Assembly: GCF_000003815.2 (NCBI RefSeq)
Contig: NC_049987.1
Coordinates: 1,714,843-1,778,842, forward strand
DNA from: Branchiostoma floridae
Lineage: Eukaryota > Chordata > Leptocardii > Amphioxiformes > Branchiostomatidae
DNA length: 64,000 nt
Direction: 5' to 3'
Position numbers and translations under genes: made by a program. Positions within the stretch are counted from its first letter, which is position 1. The number at the start of each line of letters is the position of its first letter. Shown one piece after another: positions 32,491 through 43,510 of the stretch. The notes below the pieces were generated by a model. That model was not told the DNA's origin. It searched no databases and was given only the letters and a program-made list of their open reading frames with translations.

Positions 32491-32870
32491 ATGGAGCTAG
32501 TATCTATCCTGCTTCATGTTGGGGCAGACCCAGCAACATACCATAAGCAGGCCGCTACTGCAGCTGCCGCGTCCAGACAGCCATCGGTACCGACAATAAC
32601 GCAGCCTCGGATGACACGCGATTAAACTTCTTACTACTACAAGAACGGACAGAGGAACAGACAACCCCGGACACTGAACAGCAGGCAGAGTTCGAAGCAG
32701 CCGCTGTCCATAGCACGCCGCTAGATGACTCGCAAATGAACCGCTCGCTAATGCAAGAAGAGACAGAGGAACAGACAATTCCGGACACTGACCAGGCAGC
32801 TGCAGAGGTCGAGTCATCAACCAAAGCACGCCGGTACAAAGCCCCACAGCCACGCCGCCGCCCCGAATAG
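32491..32870 (+). pseudogene. Coding-like relic with an internal acidic repeat
   Basis: From ATG 32491 the frame reads MELVSILLHVGADPATYHKQ and PTITQPRMTRD, then stops. In the next frame sense continues with DDTRLNFLLLQERTEEQTTP, DTEQQAEFEAAAV and a second similar unit, DDSQMNRSLMQEETEEQTIP plus DTDQAAAEV, ending KAPQPRRRPE at 32870. The two units of about 38 residues are clearly related. No family is recognised. The long minus-strand frame here is a shadow. Confidence 0.35.
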
Positions 32871-33694
32871 ATCACCCCGGCAGCAAGGCCCAAAATTAGG
32901 GTGATCTCGCCTAGACAGCCCAACAGAAGACACAAGAGCCTAAGGAAGGTCTGGACGCCTTCGGACTCATTAGGTGCATCGTAATGTATTGTTTACATTT
33001 GCATATGCCGCCAAAACGTGATCCGCAGTGCATTTTGGTGCAAGTAAACGAGAAGCGGCAAGATAACTTCTACATCAGAATTGCCACGTTTTCCCAACCA
33101 AAACCTATTGAGACACAGTTCTGACAAACCGTGGATAACACCTTCACATCAAACGCCCGATTACCTTGTCGCGAAAAGCGTTCTATAGCAGACCCCAGCA
33201 GTATGGAATTATGTTGAAACGTCATGATACACAGGGCTACAACCTGTGCCAAAAATACTATTATACAGATAGAGTCTCCTCCATCAAAACTGCTAACAAA
33301 AAAAATGATGAGCATGGCTAATAGGGACGGAATGACGGGAGCAGATGAGAAGGCCACTGGAAGCTTTTAGCTTAACCTGCAGGTGTGGCGGCTTCAGTGC
33401 TGATGGTCGTCGGCTGGCTGGTAAAGGAGCGACAGCAACTGTGCAGCCCTTTTCATGGATGACATTGCCCACCGCAAGCCGGGATAGGGCCTAGAAAAGG
33501 TGACCTAAACATTGCTTGCCTAAGGGTTTGAGGTGCAACACGTCCGTGATAGTAAGGGTAGGAGTCTACAAATGAGGGGACAACAAGCACAATCACACAC
33601 TGGTGGCCAACTGTGCCATTTTCTAACATTTCGAAATTAACTAAACAAATAATAACATTTTCAAATTGCATATGCACATATAAACATTTTTTTT
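32871..33694. other. No recognised gene; one small open frame
   Basis: A 39-residue frame at 33005-33124 starts MPPKRDPQCILVQVNEKRQD; no similarity or splice support. Otherwise nothing recognised. Confidence 0.35.
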
Positions 33695-33698
33695 CAGA

Positions 33699-34102
33699 TT
33701 TAAGTTGAGGTGCGATCGAGAGCGGTGGACGACGTGTTCAAGTCCAGCCACCCAAAGCATTGCCAAAAAATATTGGCAAGTGACAACGAGGATACAGAGT
33801 TGTACAAATACAACCCCGGACAGCTCTACATGGTGACGTACCAGGCATGGATAAACGGACAAATGTTTTATGGATCACTATTGATTCGTCAGAAATTAAC
33901 CGAAGCGTATGCTGACTGCGGAAAAAAAGCCAAAATATTCTATATGAAGAATGTGGGCTTTCCACAGAAGAAGAAGAAAAATCGTAGAAAAAAAGAGGTG
34001 TACAAAAGAATTTTGCAGCAAGATAATAATATTCTGTATGCACACCATTATGGCTTTAGAATAAACTATTCAACGTATATACCGATTCTAAAACTCAGAT
34101 AA
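33699..34102 (+). CDS. Candidate exon, Lys-rich hypothetical protein
   Basis: A strong acceptor (CATTTTTTTTCAG at about 33698) precedes an open frame that becomes continuous from about 33710: VDDVFKSSHPKHCQKILASD, YKYNPGQLYMVTYQAWINGQ, KLTEAYADCGKKAKIFYMKN and a KKKKNRRKKE patch, stopping at 34100. No domain is recognised. Composition is natural for the first 85 residues; the Lys-rich end could be A-rich noise. The frame before 33710 has a stop after the acceptor in one phase. Confidence 0.3.
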
Positions 34103-37100
34103 AATTACCTTAGCCCTGGAAAAGGACAAATTCACCATTGCAATATTTCTTGACTATTACACTGCTGACCGTAACATACTACTTGACAAATTCAACTCAA
34201 ACGTTTCGTATTAATATTTGTAAGAAAAATTCTCCCAAATAAGTCATGCCGCAAAGAGGGGATTAATCTAGTGCTATGAATAATAGAATGGATATCTAAA
34301 ATCCACAGAAGCCCATTTCAAGTCATAGAACACCTATCCCAATCGCTGTCGTAAATAGATGCTGTAGAAATAGGCAAATATATCGTGAATTGAGCATGGT
34401 TTGCACTGGCACTAATTACATGTGCAATCATGTTACTATTTACAAGTAACATAAACCAGTACCATTTCCGGTGAACATCCTTACAAGAAGTGTATCAAGA
34501 CACTTAGACAGGTAAACCCAAGAAAATTAGCAGGGAAGCCACCGTTCGACCGAAATTGAAATAGGTTTGGTGAAGCTGGGTTCAGTTTGTAATTCAGCAA
34601 TGTCAGACCATCAGAATCAATTTACTTCAAGAAAAAAAATCCAACACAGACATTCTAAAGCGCCGTATCGACATACATGAAAAAAAAAAAAAAACAGTTC
34701 GAGCTTACAACGCAATACAGATACGGACACAGAGCCAAGCCTTGACGGCGGCCTCACAACACGGCATCTCTGCTGCAATGGCGGAAATCTCCAGACTACC
34801 TACTAGTAGGTGATTTCGCTGTATCAATCCGCCGTGACTTAAAGTCCAAAAAATTAAAAAAAAAAAGAAAACACAGAGAAGGACTTAAAAAATCAAAATA
34901 TTCTGTGTAAAATATGCCGGGAACGACAACAGAAATATTGATTTTGTTTCCAATATGATATTTTCAATATTGATTTAAAAGTGTTGAGTATGGGTCTTTG
35001 TTTTGTCGCAGTAGGATAGGACAACATTCAGCCGAGAAAAGTGATAAGGCACTAACAGGTGTGCGGACACCTGTGAGGGTCTGGTAGACAATTACAATTA
35101 GAGGTTCAGCCAATGAGAAAATTATAATTAGTGATTTGACCAATAAGAGAGGGGCTGCAGAAGCGTGCATTCTCCTTAATTAGCAGATATCACCTGATCT
35201 GACCCATCCCACGTGTGGTTTGGGTACTGTTTTACTGCCTCCGGTGGTATTAATAAATGTGCCGATGAAAATAGTACGTTGTTTTTGAAGCAGCCTTTTT
35301 CATTTGAACAGGCAAAATTGTCACTTACTTTTCTATGATTCATACTTTGAGGTCTATTAATGTGAAATTCAATGTGACTGACAGCTAAAACAGTTCTTTT
35401 TGTTTTATTTGCTCTTTTGACGTGGGCGAGTTGCTCTTGCGGAAGGATATAATAAAAAAAGTGGATATAAGGAGAGCGAGACCAGTGGAACAGTGCAGCT
35501 TTGAGCGGGCATTGTTCCTACTATTTTCCGTCTTCATTGTTCGGCCTTTGCTGTTTACAGCTATCCTACTATCTGCTTCAAATTAGCGCTGCGGTGAAAC
35601 CTTATTCAATACACCGTTGGTGTGTTGTATTTTATCTGGAAAATTCATGTAATCCTGCGGTCCGATTCACTTGTTTTGGTTGATATTCAGAATATTCTAG
35701 TCATGCCAATCTCCCATTCTTCAAGGTCAATTATAGTCATACCAAGTCAAGGTGTTGGAATGGCTCCTCTAGTTTTCTTTGCTTTACGTTCTTTACAATT
35801 ACCTTGCTATCTGCACTATTGGTGCTTTGGCGAAGCCTTATTTCATATATAGTGCACAGTTTGCCACCTGGTGCATTTGTGTTGTTTTTGCTTGCTCTTC
35901 TGGGAGCTTACTTTAGTCATGCCCACCGCCCACAATTTCAGTCGTTTCTGTAGAGGGCACTGCATTTTCATGTGGTATTGTCCAATTTTAACCTTATTGG
36001 TGTTGAAAGTTCAGCCTCGATATATGACGCCGTCTTTATCGTTTTGTTTCGTCAAAAATCTGTTTCGGGTGGATGTCAGTGGCTGTTCAAAAGAATACGA
36101 CTGGTTAGATATTAAGAAAAATTTATCATATTAAGACACGTATGATGTTTAATTGTTGCATCGATGTGTATGACCATACAGCTGCACTGTCCAAGCCAAA
36201 CTACTCAGACGATTCATCACCTGACTTATTATGGCATTGCTGATTGAGCAAAAAACATAATTTTATTCTTTAATTTCTGGCAAAACATCCAGCTTACTCA
36301 GGGTATGTAAGTTAGGGAATTCTTACAGCTGTCCAGCCTCTTGGAAACCCAGACATCGGGTACTGTACAAAGTACAGTAGGGGCTGGTTCAGCTAAGCTA
36401 GATGGGTTCGCTGGATGTTAGCGCCATGTCTTTCATTCCTTTTTCTTTTGACTGCCCGTGCGTTTTTGCTCTTGTTACCATGTCCTGCGGTTGTATAAAC
36501 GGGGCGGTGAGACCTGCATTCTACTGACATTCGGTTCAATTTTGCACTAAACCTTGATAAGACCAAGACTTTACAAACCTAGCTGGTCAGTGCAACCTTG
36601 TAGTGCAAAAAAGAATAAAATTCTGGAGAGAAAGGTGCATAGACGTAGCATTCAACAACGGCGTCCTGAGCCCTCTGTGTCTACTCTGTGAGGAACACAT
36701 CAGTACCGAGTTAGTGAAAACACCGGACAATTCGGATGAATTCAGACATAACTCCAGTGACTTAATGCAGATTTCAAACAGTCAGTGGTGACTCTTGCTC
36801 ACCTTTGGGCACACCTGCCAGTAAATTAGTACAATATATGACTTTGATAAAAAGGCATTTAAACCCTCTAAGTTTTATCTTCCTAACTTGTAATAATTGC
36901 CAAAAATATCTACATCTGTTATATTCTCTGCTGGGCAAAGCCCCTCTTGGGAAATTGTACCCAGGGAGTGAGGGATCCAGGATACCAGCTACTGATGGCT
37001 TTCAAACTGAATGGTTCAGTGAAAACGAAGATTTAAAAAAAAAGAGTCGAAGATACGGAGTCAAATTAAATAACTTAAAACAAAATGGATAGTACACAGG

Positions 37101-37434
37101 AAGGAAAATCTCTGAAACAGTCACCCAAGGTACTTAAAATAAACAAAAAACATATTTCTTAAAATGGTGTTGCGTAAACACACCACAAAAATTCTAAACT
37201 TCTACAAATTTAAAGACAAGATCTAGAATATAAAAATTAATTTTTCTTCCAATGGTCACAATTGTGAACTGATATCTTTATTTAGGTTGTCATATTGAAG
37301 GGAAAGCAAAAGACTGAAACTACACACCCCTGCGATTCCCCATTTTTTGTCGCCTCGTCTCAACTTGCTGAAATATTAAAAGTTTATTGCAGTTAGTTTG
37401 GCAGCATTGTGCAAAAGGGTAAAGATATTGCTGT
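34103..37434. other. Long stretch with no recognisable gene
   Basis: Only short frames without similarity (for example 35501-35852, 35871-36134, 36603-36791, 36805-37092). Poly-A runs occur near 34680 and 34855. Two CCAAT words (about 35110 and 35140) precede a GGATATAAGGAGA word at about 35463; no gene follows that I can identify. Confidence 0.4.
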
Positions 37435-37570
37435 TCACACACAAACACACACACACATTGGCATACTAGTACATATATCTAGATGTACACACACTTACAA
37501 GCACACACAAATACAAATGTCATGATCATGTGTACAAAGATACACATGTACACACACACACACTTACTCA
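37435..37570 (+). repeat. (CA)n-rich microsatellite region
   Basis: Interrupted runs of CACACA and related words around 37438-37458 and 37540-37562. Confidence 0.85.
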
Positions 37571-37620
37571 CTCACTGTGTATTTCTGTGACTGTCTCCAC
37601 ATAACATGGTCTCCCAATGG

Positions 37621-37757
37621 GTAGGGGTGTACTAATATAAGTAACTAATAAATTGACTAAGTCAGAGACGCCAACCATTCAACTGAACCGGTATCCCTTG
37701 AGGTAGGGGTGTACCAACTAACGAACAAATTAACTATGTCGGAGACGCCCACCATTT
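37621..37757 (+). repeat. Tandem duplication, 82-bp period
   Basis: GTAGGGGTGTAC(T/C)AA at 37621 and 37703, each followed by ACTA(A/T)GTC(A/G)GAGACGCC and ACCATT. Confidence 0.8.
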
Positions 37758-37769
37758 CTAATACAAATA

Positions 37770-37990
37770 AAAACATAGAATTAACAGAAAGTGAAAATAG
37801 CATATCAATGAACTTTCCTTAACAATTTCATTTTAAGCATTAAGAAGGGAAAGTTTACAGACAATACAAGTGAACAATAGAACCAAAAGGACAAAAAACT
37901 TTTCAGCTAACACAGTGGCGGTCAATATGTAGAAAGAAACACTTTCTACAACAAAGAAACTGGGAAAGAAAGAAAAAAAATGTTATATCA
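37770..37990 (+). repeat. Interspersed repeat, also at 45450-45690
   Basis: Shared order of words with 45450-45690: GCATTAAGAAGGGAAAGTTT (GCATAAAAAAGGAAAGTTTC in the other), GAACAAT, AGGACAAA, ACACAGTGGCGGTCA(A/G)TATG, ACAAAGAAAC(T/C)GG, AATGTTA(T/C)ATCAA. Both lie in the same orientation. Family unknown. Confidence 0.7.
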
Positions 37991-38474
37991 AAAGACATCT
38001 GGGACGTGCGCGTCACCTCCCCAAGGTGGTTTTGTTTCGGCCCTCCATCGACAAACCCGCCGCTGTACACATGGACTTTATGTATGTTTACAGAGTGTTA
38101 TTGCCGACCACTTGTTGTGAAAACTTGGGAACTGTTGACTTAGCCAGTGGTCTTCTGTGAAAACTCCCACATTTTTCTGGCAAACTATTAATGTAAGTGT
38201 CAAACAAGTTCACGACACATCTTGGGTTGGTGTTGTCAGCGTGTTGTTTGATGGACTTCACATTCACCTGCCTGTGGTTGAGTCCTCCCTGCACCTTCTT
38301 GCTAACCCTCCATTGTACAACATGTACCTCCCACTGCTGTCCGTCCTGAACTTGTACTGCTCTAACTGTAGGTGCCGGTGTTCAACCATTCCCCTTTTAC
38401 AGTTGTAGAAAAAAAAAAACAGTACGACAGTCCAGTGGATGTCTTGGTTTAAATAACACTAGACGTCCACAGTT
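37991..38474. other. No recognised gene
   Basis: Short overlapping frames on both strands at 38088-38408, no similarity. An A run at 38407-38418. Confidence 0.4.
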
Positions 38475-39290
38475 AATGAATGAAAACCTTTATTGTACAT
38501 ACATACCCACTGGGTTCAGTACAGGTCACAATAAATGATACAACATGATACAATGGATCTACACTACTCTAGAATAGTATTCTACCGCGTACATTCGGCT
38601 TCTTCTCGTTTCTTTGTGATATTGAAAATGTAAGAACAGATATGTTTAATAAGTAAAGGTTTGTCTAGATTCATAAGGAATATAAATTTGTCTATATTAC
38701 TTAGTTGTATGAAGTGGAGGAACATGGGATCTATTAGTCTGTAGAGTTCAGCTCTCTCTTTTTTGTACAAACTACATTGTACTACAAAATGGTGTTCGTC
38801 TTCTAACTTATGTAGATTGCAGTATCTACATATTCGTGCGGTTATATCTTCCGGTTTCAATGTGAAATTTGTGGCAGCTGATTAGAAGTTTTGTGACGGC
38901 CGTCCTGTGCCGAATATTGTCAATATCCAGGTATTGTTCCACATTATAGGTGGACTTGAACAGTCTGTAAGTCCTCAATTTGTTTTTAGCAGATACACCT
39001 TTGTTGTCATTGTGCATCTCTCTTAGAAAGGTTTAAAAATAAATGTCTTTCAGACGCTGATTGATAGAATTGATAATTTGAGACGAATTCGTATTATGCT
39101 GTAGAGGACAATGCCATACATAACCATAACCGCATTACTCCAGTGACTGGCGAACTCCTGAAGCCCAACACTTGGCGCCAGCTTTGTCTAAATCTATCTG
39201 GCAAGAGAGGGCGTCTGACTGGAAACTGTCTGCTGGTACTTTCTGGCGAAGTCTAATTAAGTGTTTAATAGCATTTAGGGAGGCTTCCAG
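38475..39290 (-). pseudogene. LINE C-terminus and 3' tail, opposite copy
   Basis: Minus-strand sense: IKHLIRLRQKVPADSFQSDA, KCWASGVRQSLE (TAA follows), NKLRTYRLFKSTYNVEQYLD, VTKLLISCHKFHIETGRYNR, then after a frame change RICRYCNLHKLEDEHHFVVQ and FIFLMNLDKP, ending near 38582. This parallels the copy at 13010-13851 motif for motif. A minus-strand AATAAA at 38489-38494 is followed by GGTTTTCATTCATT, the family tail. Stops and frame changes make it dead. Its recognisable part begins beside the Crypton relic, so it may have inserted there. Confidence 0.75.
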
Positions 39291-39715
39291 ATAGTCGTCG
39301 TCCAGCGTCAACGGGTCTGCCTGCCGTTTCTCCAGCCGCACTCCTTCCGCAGTCAGTTATTTCATTCTTGCGTCCAATGATTTTCTAAACTCAGCAAATC
39401 GGACTAGAACGTTAATGTCACGTCTTCCCAGGTTTTCCCTGAAATGACGCTTAATGGAGGCAAGGATGCCATAGAGTATTTGCAGGGTTAGGCTTCCCAT
39501 CCACACGGCGTATTTCAAACACGAACCTGGTCAGTCAGAAGCTTATCTCGGCAGCTGTTACGTTCTGCAGGAGTTCTGGAGGAACATTGTGGCACTGAAT
39601 CTGCGGTTCGATATATCAGCCATGTTGCGCTGAGAGTTGCGGCTGGTGGCCCAATCATTCCACCAACCCATGACCCACCTGGTCATCTGCTGTCTTTTTT
39701 CGATGAATACTTTTA
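39291..39715 (-). pseudogene. Crypton-like (DUF3504) recombinase fragment
   Basis: Minus-strand sense in mixed frames: STKKRQQMTRWVMGWWNDWA near 39690, then EISF and TRFVFEIRRVDGKPNPANTL, YGILASIKRHFRENLG, FAEFRKSLDARMK, an in-frame TAA at 39357-39359, and LTAEGVRLEKRQADPLTLDD. The pattern Y/F-x-x-E-x-R-x-x-DG-x-x-x-P-x-TLY-x-I followed by FRK-LDA-MK-LT-x-G resembles the N-terminal SAM-like half of DUF3504 tyrosine-recombinase proteins (KIAA1958/QRICH1-like, derived from Cryptons). The catalytic C-terminal half is missing here; an unrelated piece of that half is at 45950-46201. Confidence 0.55.
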
Positions 39716-40019
39716 ACATACACAGAGAATGGCTAGACTCAGATATGCATGAGCGTATTCGTTTTTTTTTTTTTTACATCTTTTTTTGGGGGGGAGAGTA
39801 GGGTTGGGAATTGGGGTTAGTCCTTTACGGCTGTGACCGGAGAGCGCTTCATTGGCTTCATCATTGGGAGGGTCTTTAGACCGGTTGACCATAAGGCCCA
39901 TCTGCTCTGCCTCGGCGGGAGTTTTGGCCGGCAGAATACTACTGCGGCTGGGGTCTGGGAGCGCGTCGGTTTCTGCCGCGCCTGCTGATACCATGGTCAT
40001 ATCAGCATCTAAATTCCCT
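39716..40019 (-). other. Downstream part of the Tigger relic region, no clear domain
   Basis: A minus-strand frame at 39713-40000 begins MTMVSAGAAETDALPDPSRS and is Pro/Ala/Lys-rich. It lies directly downstream of the Tigger DDE part and could be its C-terminal tail, but I see no diagnostic motif. Confidence 0.3.
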
Positions 40020-40221
40020 TGTCAAGGGGCTGTATGATGGACGTTGTTTGCAGGGAGGAACAACCCGTGATGTTATCCAGCTGAAGGTCACTGGGGTAGG
40101 GGGTAAAGTTGTCCAGATGTCCAGAACTAAGACCCCGTTCACACTCAAAAAAATGAAGCAGCTTCAACGTCGAAGCCGCTTCAACGTGCAAGCCGCTTCA
40201 AAAAAATTACGTTCACACTCA

Positions 40222-41601
40222 TTACAGACAATCCGATTGACCGCCCACAATGCAAGCCGATTGCGATCCGCCCAGTGTTTCTCTAGCATATCGCATAGAC
40301 ATCGGGTCATTTCCACTCTTGTTATTATGATCCAGCACCGTCCTGTACCTTGACTTCAGGTTCTTCACTTTCGTTTTGCATTGTTCGGCGGTCTTCTCAA
40401 AACCGCTCGAGATTTCCTCGAAGATGTCCCGCTTTCGGTGCATTTTGCCTAGTTTACTCTGTGTCTCTTCCTGGCCCCACAACCCGATCAGGGCCTTTGT
40501 TTGTTTATTTATTTATTTATTTATTGGTTTGGCTGCACCGAACACACAGCCAGGGCTGCCCAACTAGCCTATGGCTATTACAAAGGGCTAGCCCTGCTGA
40601 CAAACACATAAACAATACAAATTAAAAAAAAAGAACATTTGTATGTACATGGTGTAGGATAACTTACATATCATCTAAAATGGAGTATATAACATCATAT
40701 CATCGACAACAATATTTGCAATGAGAGGTCAGGGTCTGTATATACACGTGTATGACTAATTTACCATGCGTAAGGGTTGCCTAGACATTCCCACAGTTTT
40801 CTTTTGAAAGAAGCAGTGGAGGTGGCTGTGCGAGTAGCAGTAGGGAGAGTGTTCCAGAGTGCTGTTGCTCTGTAGATGAATGTTTTCTGTCCTCTGGTGG
40901 ACTTAGTGAGTTCAGATGTCAGGTGGTCGCTGTTCCTGAGGGAGTAACGTGACTCAGTAGCAGACGCACGGGTTCTGGGTATCAGGGTTTGAAGGTGTGG
41001 AGGGCAGTGACCGTTGAGGAGCTTGTACAGGGTGACAGCGGTGTGGAATTGTCGTCGGAACTGCAGTGATGGAAGGGATAGCTGGGTGTACAGAGATTGG
41101 TATGACGGGTACGGGAGTCCATGTTGTCCGCTGATCAGTCTGGCAGTTTGGTATTGAATTGATTCCAGTTTTGTTTCGTCGCGCTTGGTGAGTCCCGCCC
41201 AGACGACGTCAGCATACTCCAGGCCAGGTCTGGTGATGGTTTTGTACAGTCTGAGCAGGATATCCTTTGGTACCTTCTTTCTTAGTGCACACAGTAGGCC
41301 AGCAGATCTTCTTGACTTAGTGGAGGTTGTTTCAATGTGTTTAGACCAGGAAAGTCTGTTTGTTAGGGTGACACCAAGATGCTTGTAGCTAGTAACAACT
41401 TGTAGTGTACAACCGCCTAGTATGACTGGAGCAGGGGGTCTAGGGAGAGTGCGGGTTGTGATGAACATCACCTTGCATTTCTCCTCATTGGCTTCTAGCT
41501 TCCAGTTTGTTAGCCAGTTGGATACGGACCGTAGGTCCGTGTTGAGTGAGTTCATGATTCCATTTTCCTTGACTCGGCGCCGTTCTTTTCTTGGAAGACA
41601 T
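40222..41601 (-). pseudogene. Harbinger Myb/SANT-like protein, split by a LINE
   Basis: From ATG at 41601 the minus strand reads MSSKKRTAPSQGKW, then the LINE interrupts at about 41559. Beyond the LINE the same kind of protein resumes at 40497 with KALIGLWGQEETQSKLGKMH, KRDIFEEISSGFEKTAEQCK and TKVKNLKSRYRTVLDHNNKS. GKW before and ALI-LW-EE after the LINE are the two halves of the first SANT/Myb_DNA-bind_4 helix. TAEQC-TKVKNLK-Y is the recognition-helix signature of this family. The expected few residues between the halves are missing, so the insertion also deleted or obscured some sequence. Confidence 0.72.
40498..41559 (-). mobile_element. 5'-truncated LINE, reverse transcriptase C-terminal part
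   Basis: A minus-strand frame of 264 codons (40761-41555) reads NSLNTDLRSVSNWLTNWKLE, NEEKCKVMFI, YKHLGVTLTNRLSWSKHIE, LRLYKTITRPGLEYADVVWA and LESIQYQTARLISG, the thumb and post-polymerase region of Jockey/CR1-group reverse transcriptases. There is no internal stop. The palm with YADD lies upstream and is absent through 5' truncation. The 3' untranslated region ends in an (AAAT)n tail (40496-40527 read on minus). It inserted into the SANT gene of the second Harbinger element. A 100-bp relative is at 23866. Confidence 0.82.
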
Positions 41602-42240
41602 CACTATTAGAAAAAATCGAGCACACTGTCTGGCGTGGCGTAGCCTTGTGAGGGTTTCGTTTCCCGCGCTACGTTTCGCAACCTATGGACCCGCGTACCC
41701 GGATGTACGACCTCCACCAGGGGCAAATCGGAAATTTGCATAGAATCTATCCCGCGTTGCGTTCACACTCGCGATTCGAGACAAGCGGCTTGTTCGCAAG
41801 TGTCTCAAACTACCGGGGAAGGATTGTAAACGAGCCGGATCGGTGTAAATCGAAGCCGCTTGGAGCGTTCACACTCAAGAAAACGATCCGGATCAAGCGG
41901 CTTCGACGTTGAAGCCGCTTCATTTTTTGAGTGTGAACGGGGTCTAAGAGATTCGTCTTCTGTCGGTGCCCCATGTCCCGTTCGAACGTCTTCAACGGGT
42001 CTCTGAAGATTGCCCCGGTAATCCAGGCTTTTTTTTTGTTCTAGTACCAAGGCAGTGGAACCTGAGCTCCTCTGAAGCAGCGTTAATTCGTACTGTGCCC
42101 TATGACCAGGGGGTGCCGGTCATATTCCTGGTGAACAGGATGCTGATCCTCTTATCTCCTGCAACGTTTTCCCCTTTCGATGCCAATGTGCCCTTGGGAA
42201 GTGCGTTGTAAAACAACCCCGTTTCCTCAAAATTGTATAC

Positions 42241-42929
42241 AATGTAGCAAAATCGCGGATAGCAAGGAAGACAGAAGCATGGAAAACATAGTTGGAGGGG
42301 GTCCTAAATGATAGCTCCAAGTTATGATCTTCTGCATGAGGGACTGGTATACCTTTGCTGCTGCTGTTTCGATTTGTCATTTGTGGCTAAGCTCGTGGTG
42401 CGTCCATGGTGTCCAAAATTGCGCCGCTTCTAGTCTGCAAATCCTGGCTATTTTACCTTGCTATGCCGTTATTAACGGCCTGTCTAAACTTTTTACCACG
42501 TTTATATGCTCTTGACCAGTGTGAACGTAGTACATTCACCAATTGTTTTTTTGTTGCTGACACTAGTCCTACCCACTATTCCAGTTTTCATCAGACGGGC
42601 CAAATTGCCTAATTTTTAACATAGTGAGGAGTTTATGGTCAGGCTTTTCTTCACTTCTAACGCCAGATGGGCATCTCCAGAAATCTGTCTATAAGAGTTT
42701 GCTTTGCAAACAGTTCCCTGATAAAAGCTCCTTGCTGAAAGCTACAGGTGCACCGCGTGTACACGCGAAATGACATTCCTGAGCCGTATTTCGGGAATGA
42801 CACTCTGTTTGAATGGTAGGGAAACGACAACAAGTCCACAACCAAAAATTTAAAGACATGCATTGAGTTCATGATGTTTCTATTATAGTTTTGAGTTTCA
42901 CAAAATTAAGGGTAATTCTGGAAATGACT
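42241..42929. other. No recognised gene
   Basis: Upstream of the Tigger relic on the minus strand one would expect its N-terminal HTH part; I could not find it. Frames at 42324-42612 (+) and 42657-42872 (-) show no similarity. Confidence 0.4.
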
Positions 42930-43165
42930 CTCTTGAATTCCTGTTACTTCTTGGTTTCCGCTTCTATTTTCAACGAATATTTAAAAATTTTATTTTTATC
43001 TCCAATGAAAAGTTGATGCCTTTGTATGTTTGTCATATCATTTCTTACTTTCGGCATATAGTCTTCAGATAGACCTATTGCTGGCTCTTTAATGTTTTGG
43101 TAGCTAGCCTCACTCTTTCTCTTTCTTTAAACCAGACAAACTTGGCTATGATTGGTCTGGGACGT
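42930..43165 (-). pseudogene. LINE ORF1 RRM-like relic
   Basis: Minus-strand sense RPRPIIAKFVWFKERERVRL plus ATKTLK, then in the next frame PAIGLSEDYMPKVRNDMTNI and QRHQLF. The pattern RPRPII-KF-x-x-K-x-R-x-V-x-x-A followed by DY-x-x-VR matches the RRM/C-terminal region of L1/I-type ORF1 proteins, which bind LINE RNA. It lies 3' of the endonuclease part in the minus direction, the reverse of the normal order. Confidence 0.5.
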
Positions 43166-43510
43166 GAATTTTAACTGGGCCGAGGCTGTGAACTCTCTGG
43201 AATTTGATAATTTCACAACTACCCCAGGTAACATTAGCTATGTATCAATACCTGAGTTGGCTTTTTTTCAGTTTCCTGATTGGCCATGAAGAACTCAAGC
43301 AGGCGCCCATCCTTCTCTGCCGGGAACAAACAGTTGCCCGTCCCCTTATTTGTAACACTCCCTTTTTTATTTGGCACCCTCTATAATCCCCCACCAACCC
43401 TTTTTCACTTGACACCCTATCCGATCGTGTAGCAGCTGAGCAGCACCCTTCCCGTGGTTAGGCTCTCTTTTTTTACCATGAGAAGTCTTCGCTCTGCTTG
43501 TCTGCAACAT

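Larger units (their letters stand above)
40131..41944. mobile_element. Second PIF/Harbinger element, inside Tigger
   Basis: GACCCCGTTCACACTCAAAA at 40131 is repeated inverted, ending at 41944, and the inverted match continues into GAAGCCGCTT-rich subterminal DNA. TAA flanks both ends (40128-40130 and 41945-41947), the expected 3-bp duplication. The element carries only a Myb/SANT-like gene on the minus strand and no DDE transposase, so it looks non-autonomous. A LINE has inserted into that gene. Without the LINE the element would be roughly 750 bp. Confidence 0.82.
40020..42240 (-). pseudogene. Tigger/pogo-type DDE_1 transposase, split by a Harbinger insertion
   Basis: Minus-strand sense before the insertion: VYNFEETGLFYNALPKGTLA, GENVAGDKRISILFTRNMTG (about 42240-42120) and, after a frame change, KAWITGAIFRDPLKTFERDM plus GHRQKTNLL ending at 41945. 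After the inserted element (40131-41944) the sense resumes near 40130 with degraded VDN-like sequence and reaches LQTTSIIQPLDKGI near 40020. NxDETGLF, KAW-T and P-TTS-IQP-D-G are hallmarks of the DDE_1 domain of Tigger/Jerky transposases. The first catalytic Asp reads Glu (NFEETGLF). Several frame changes are present. The N-terminal DNA-binding half is not seen. Confidence 0.7.

Noticed and set aside
32497-32935. Cys/Ser-rich minus-strand frames (118 and 126 codons)
   Set aside because: They are antisense to the acidic repeat frame on +, which has better protein composition.
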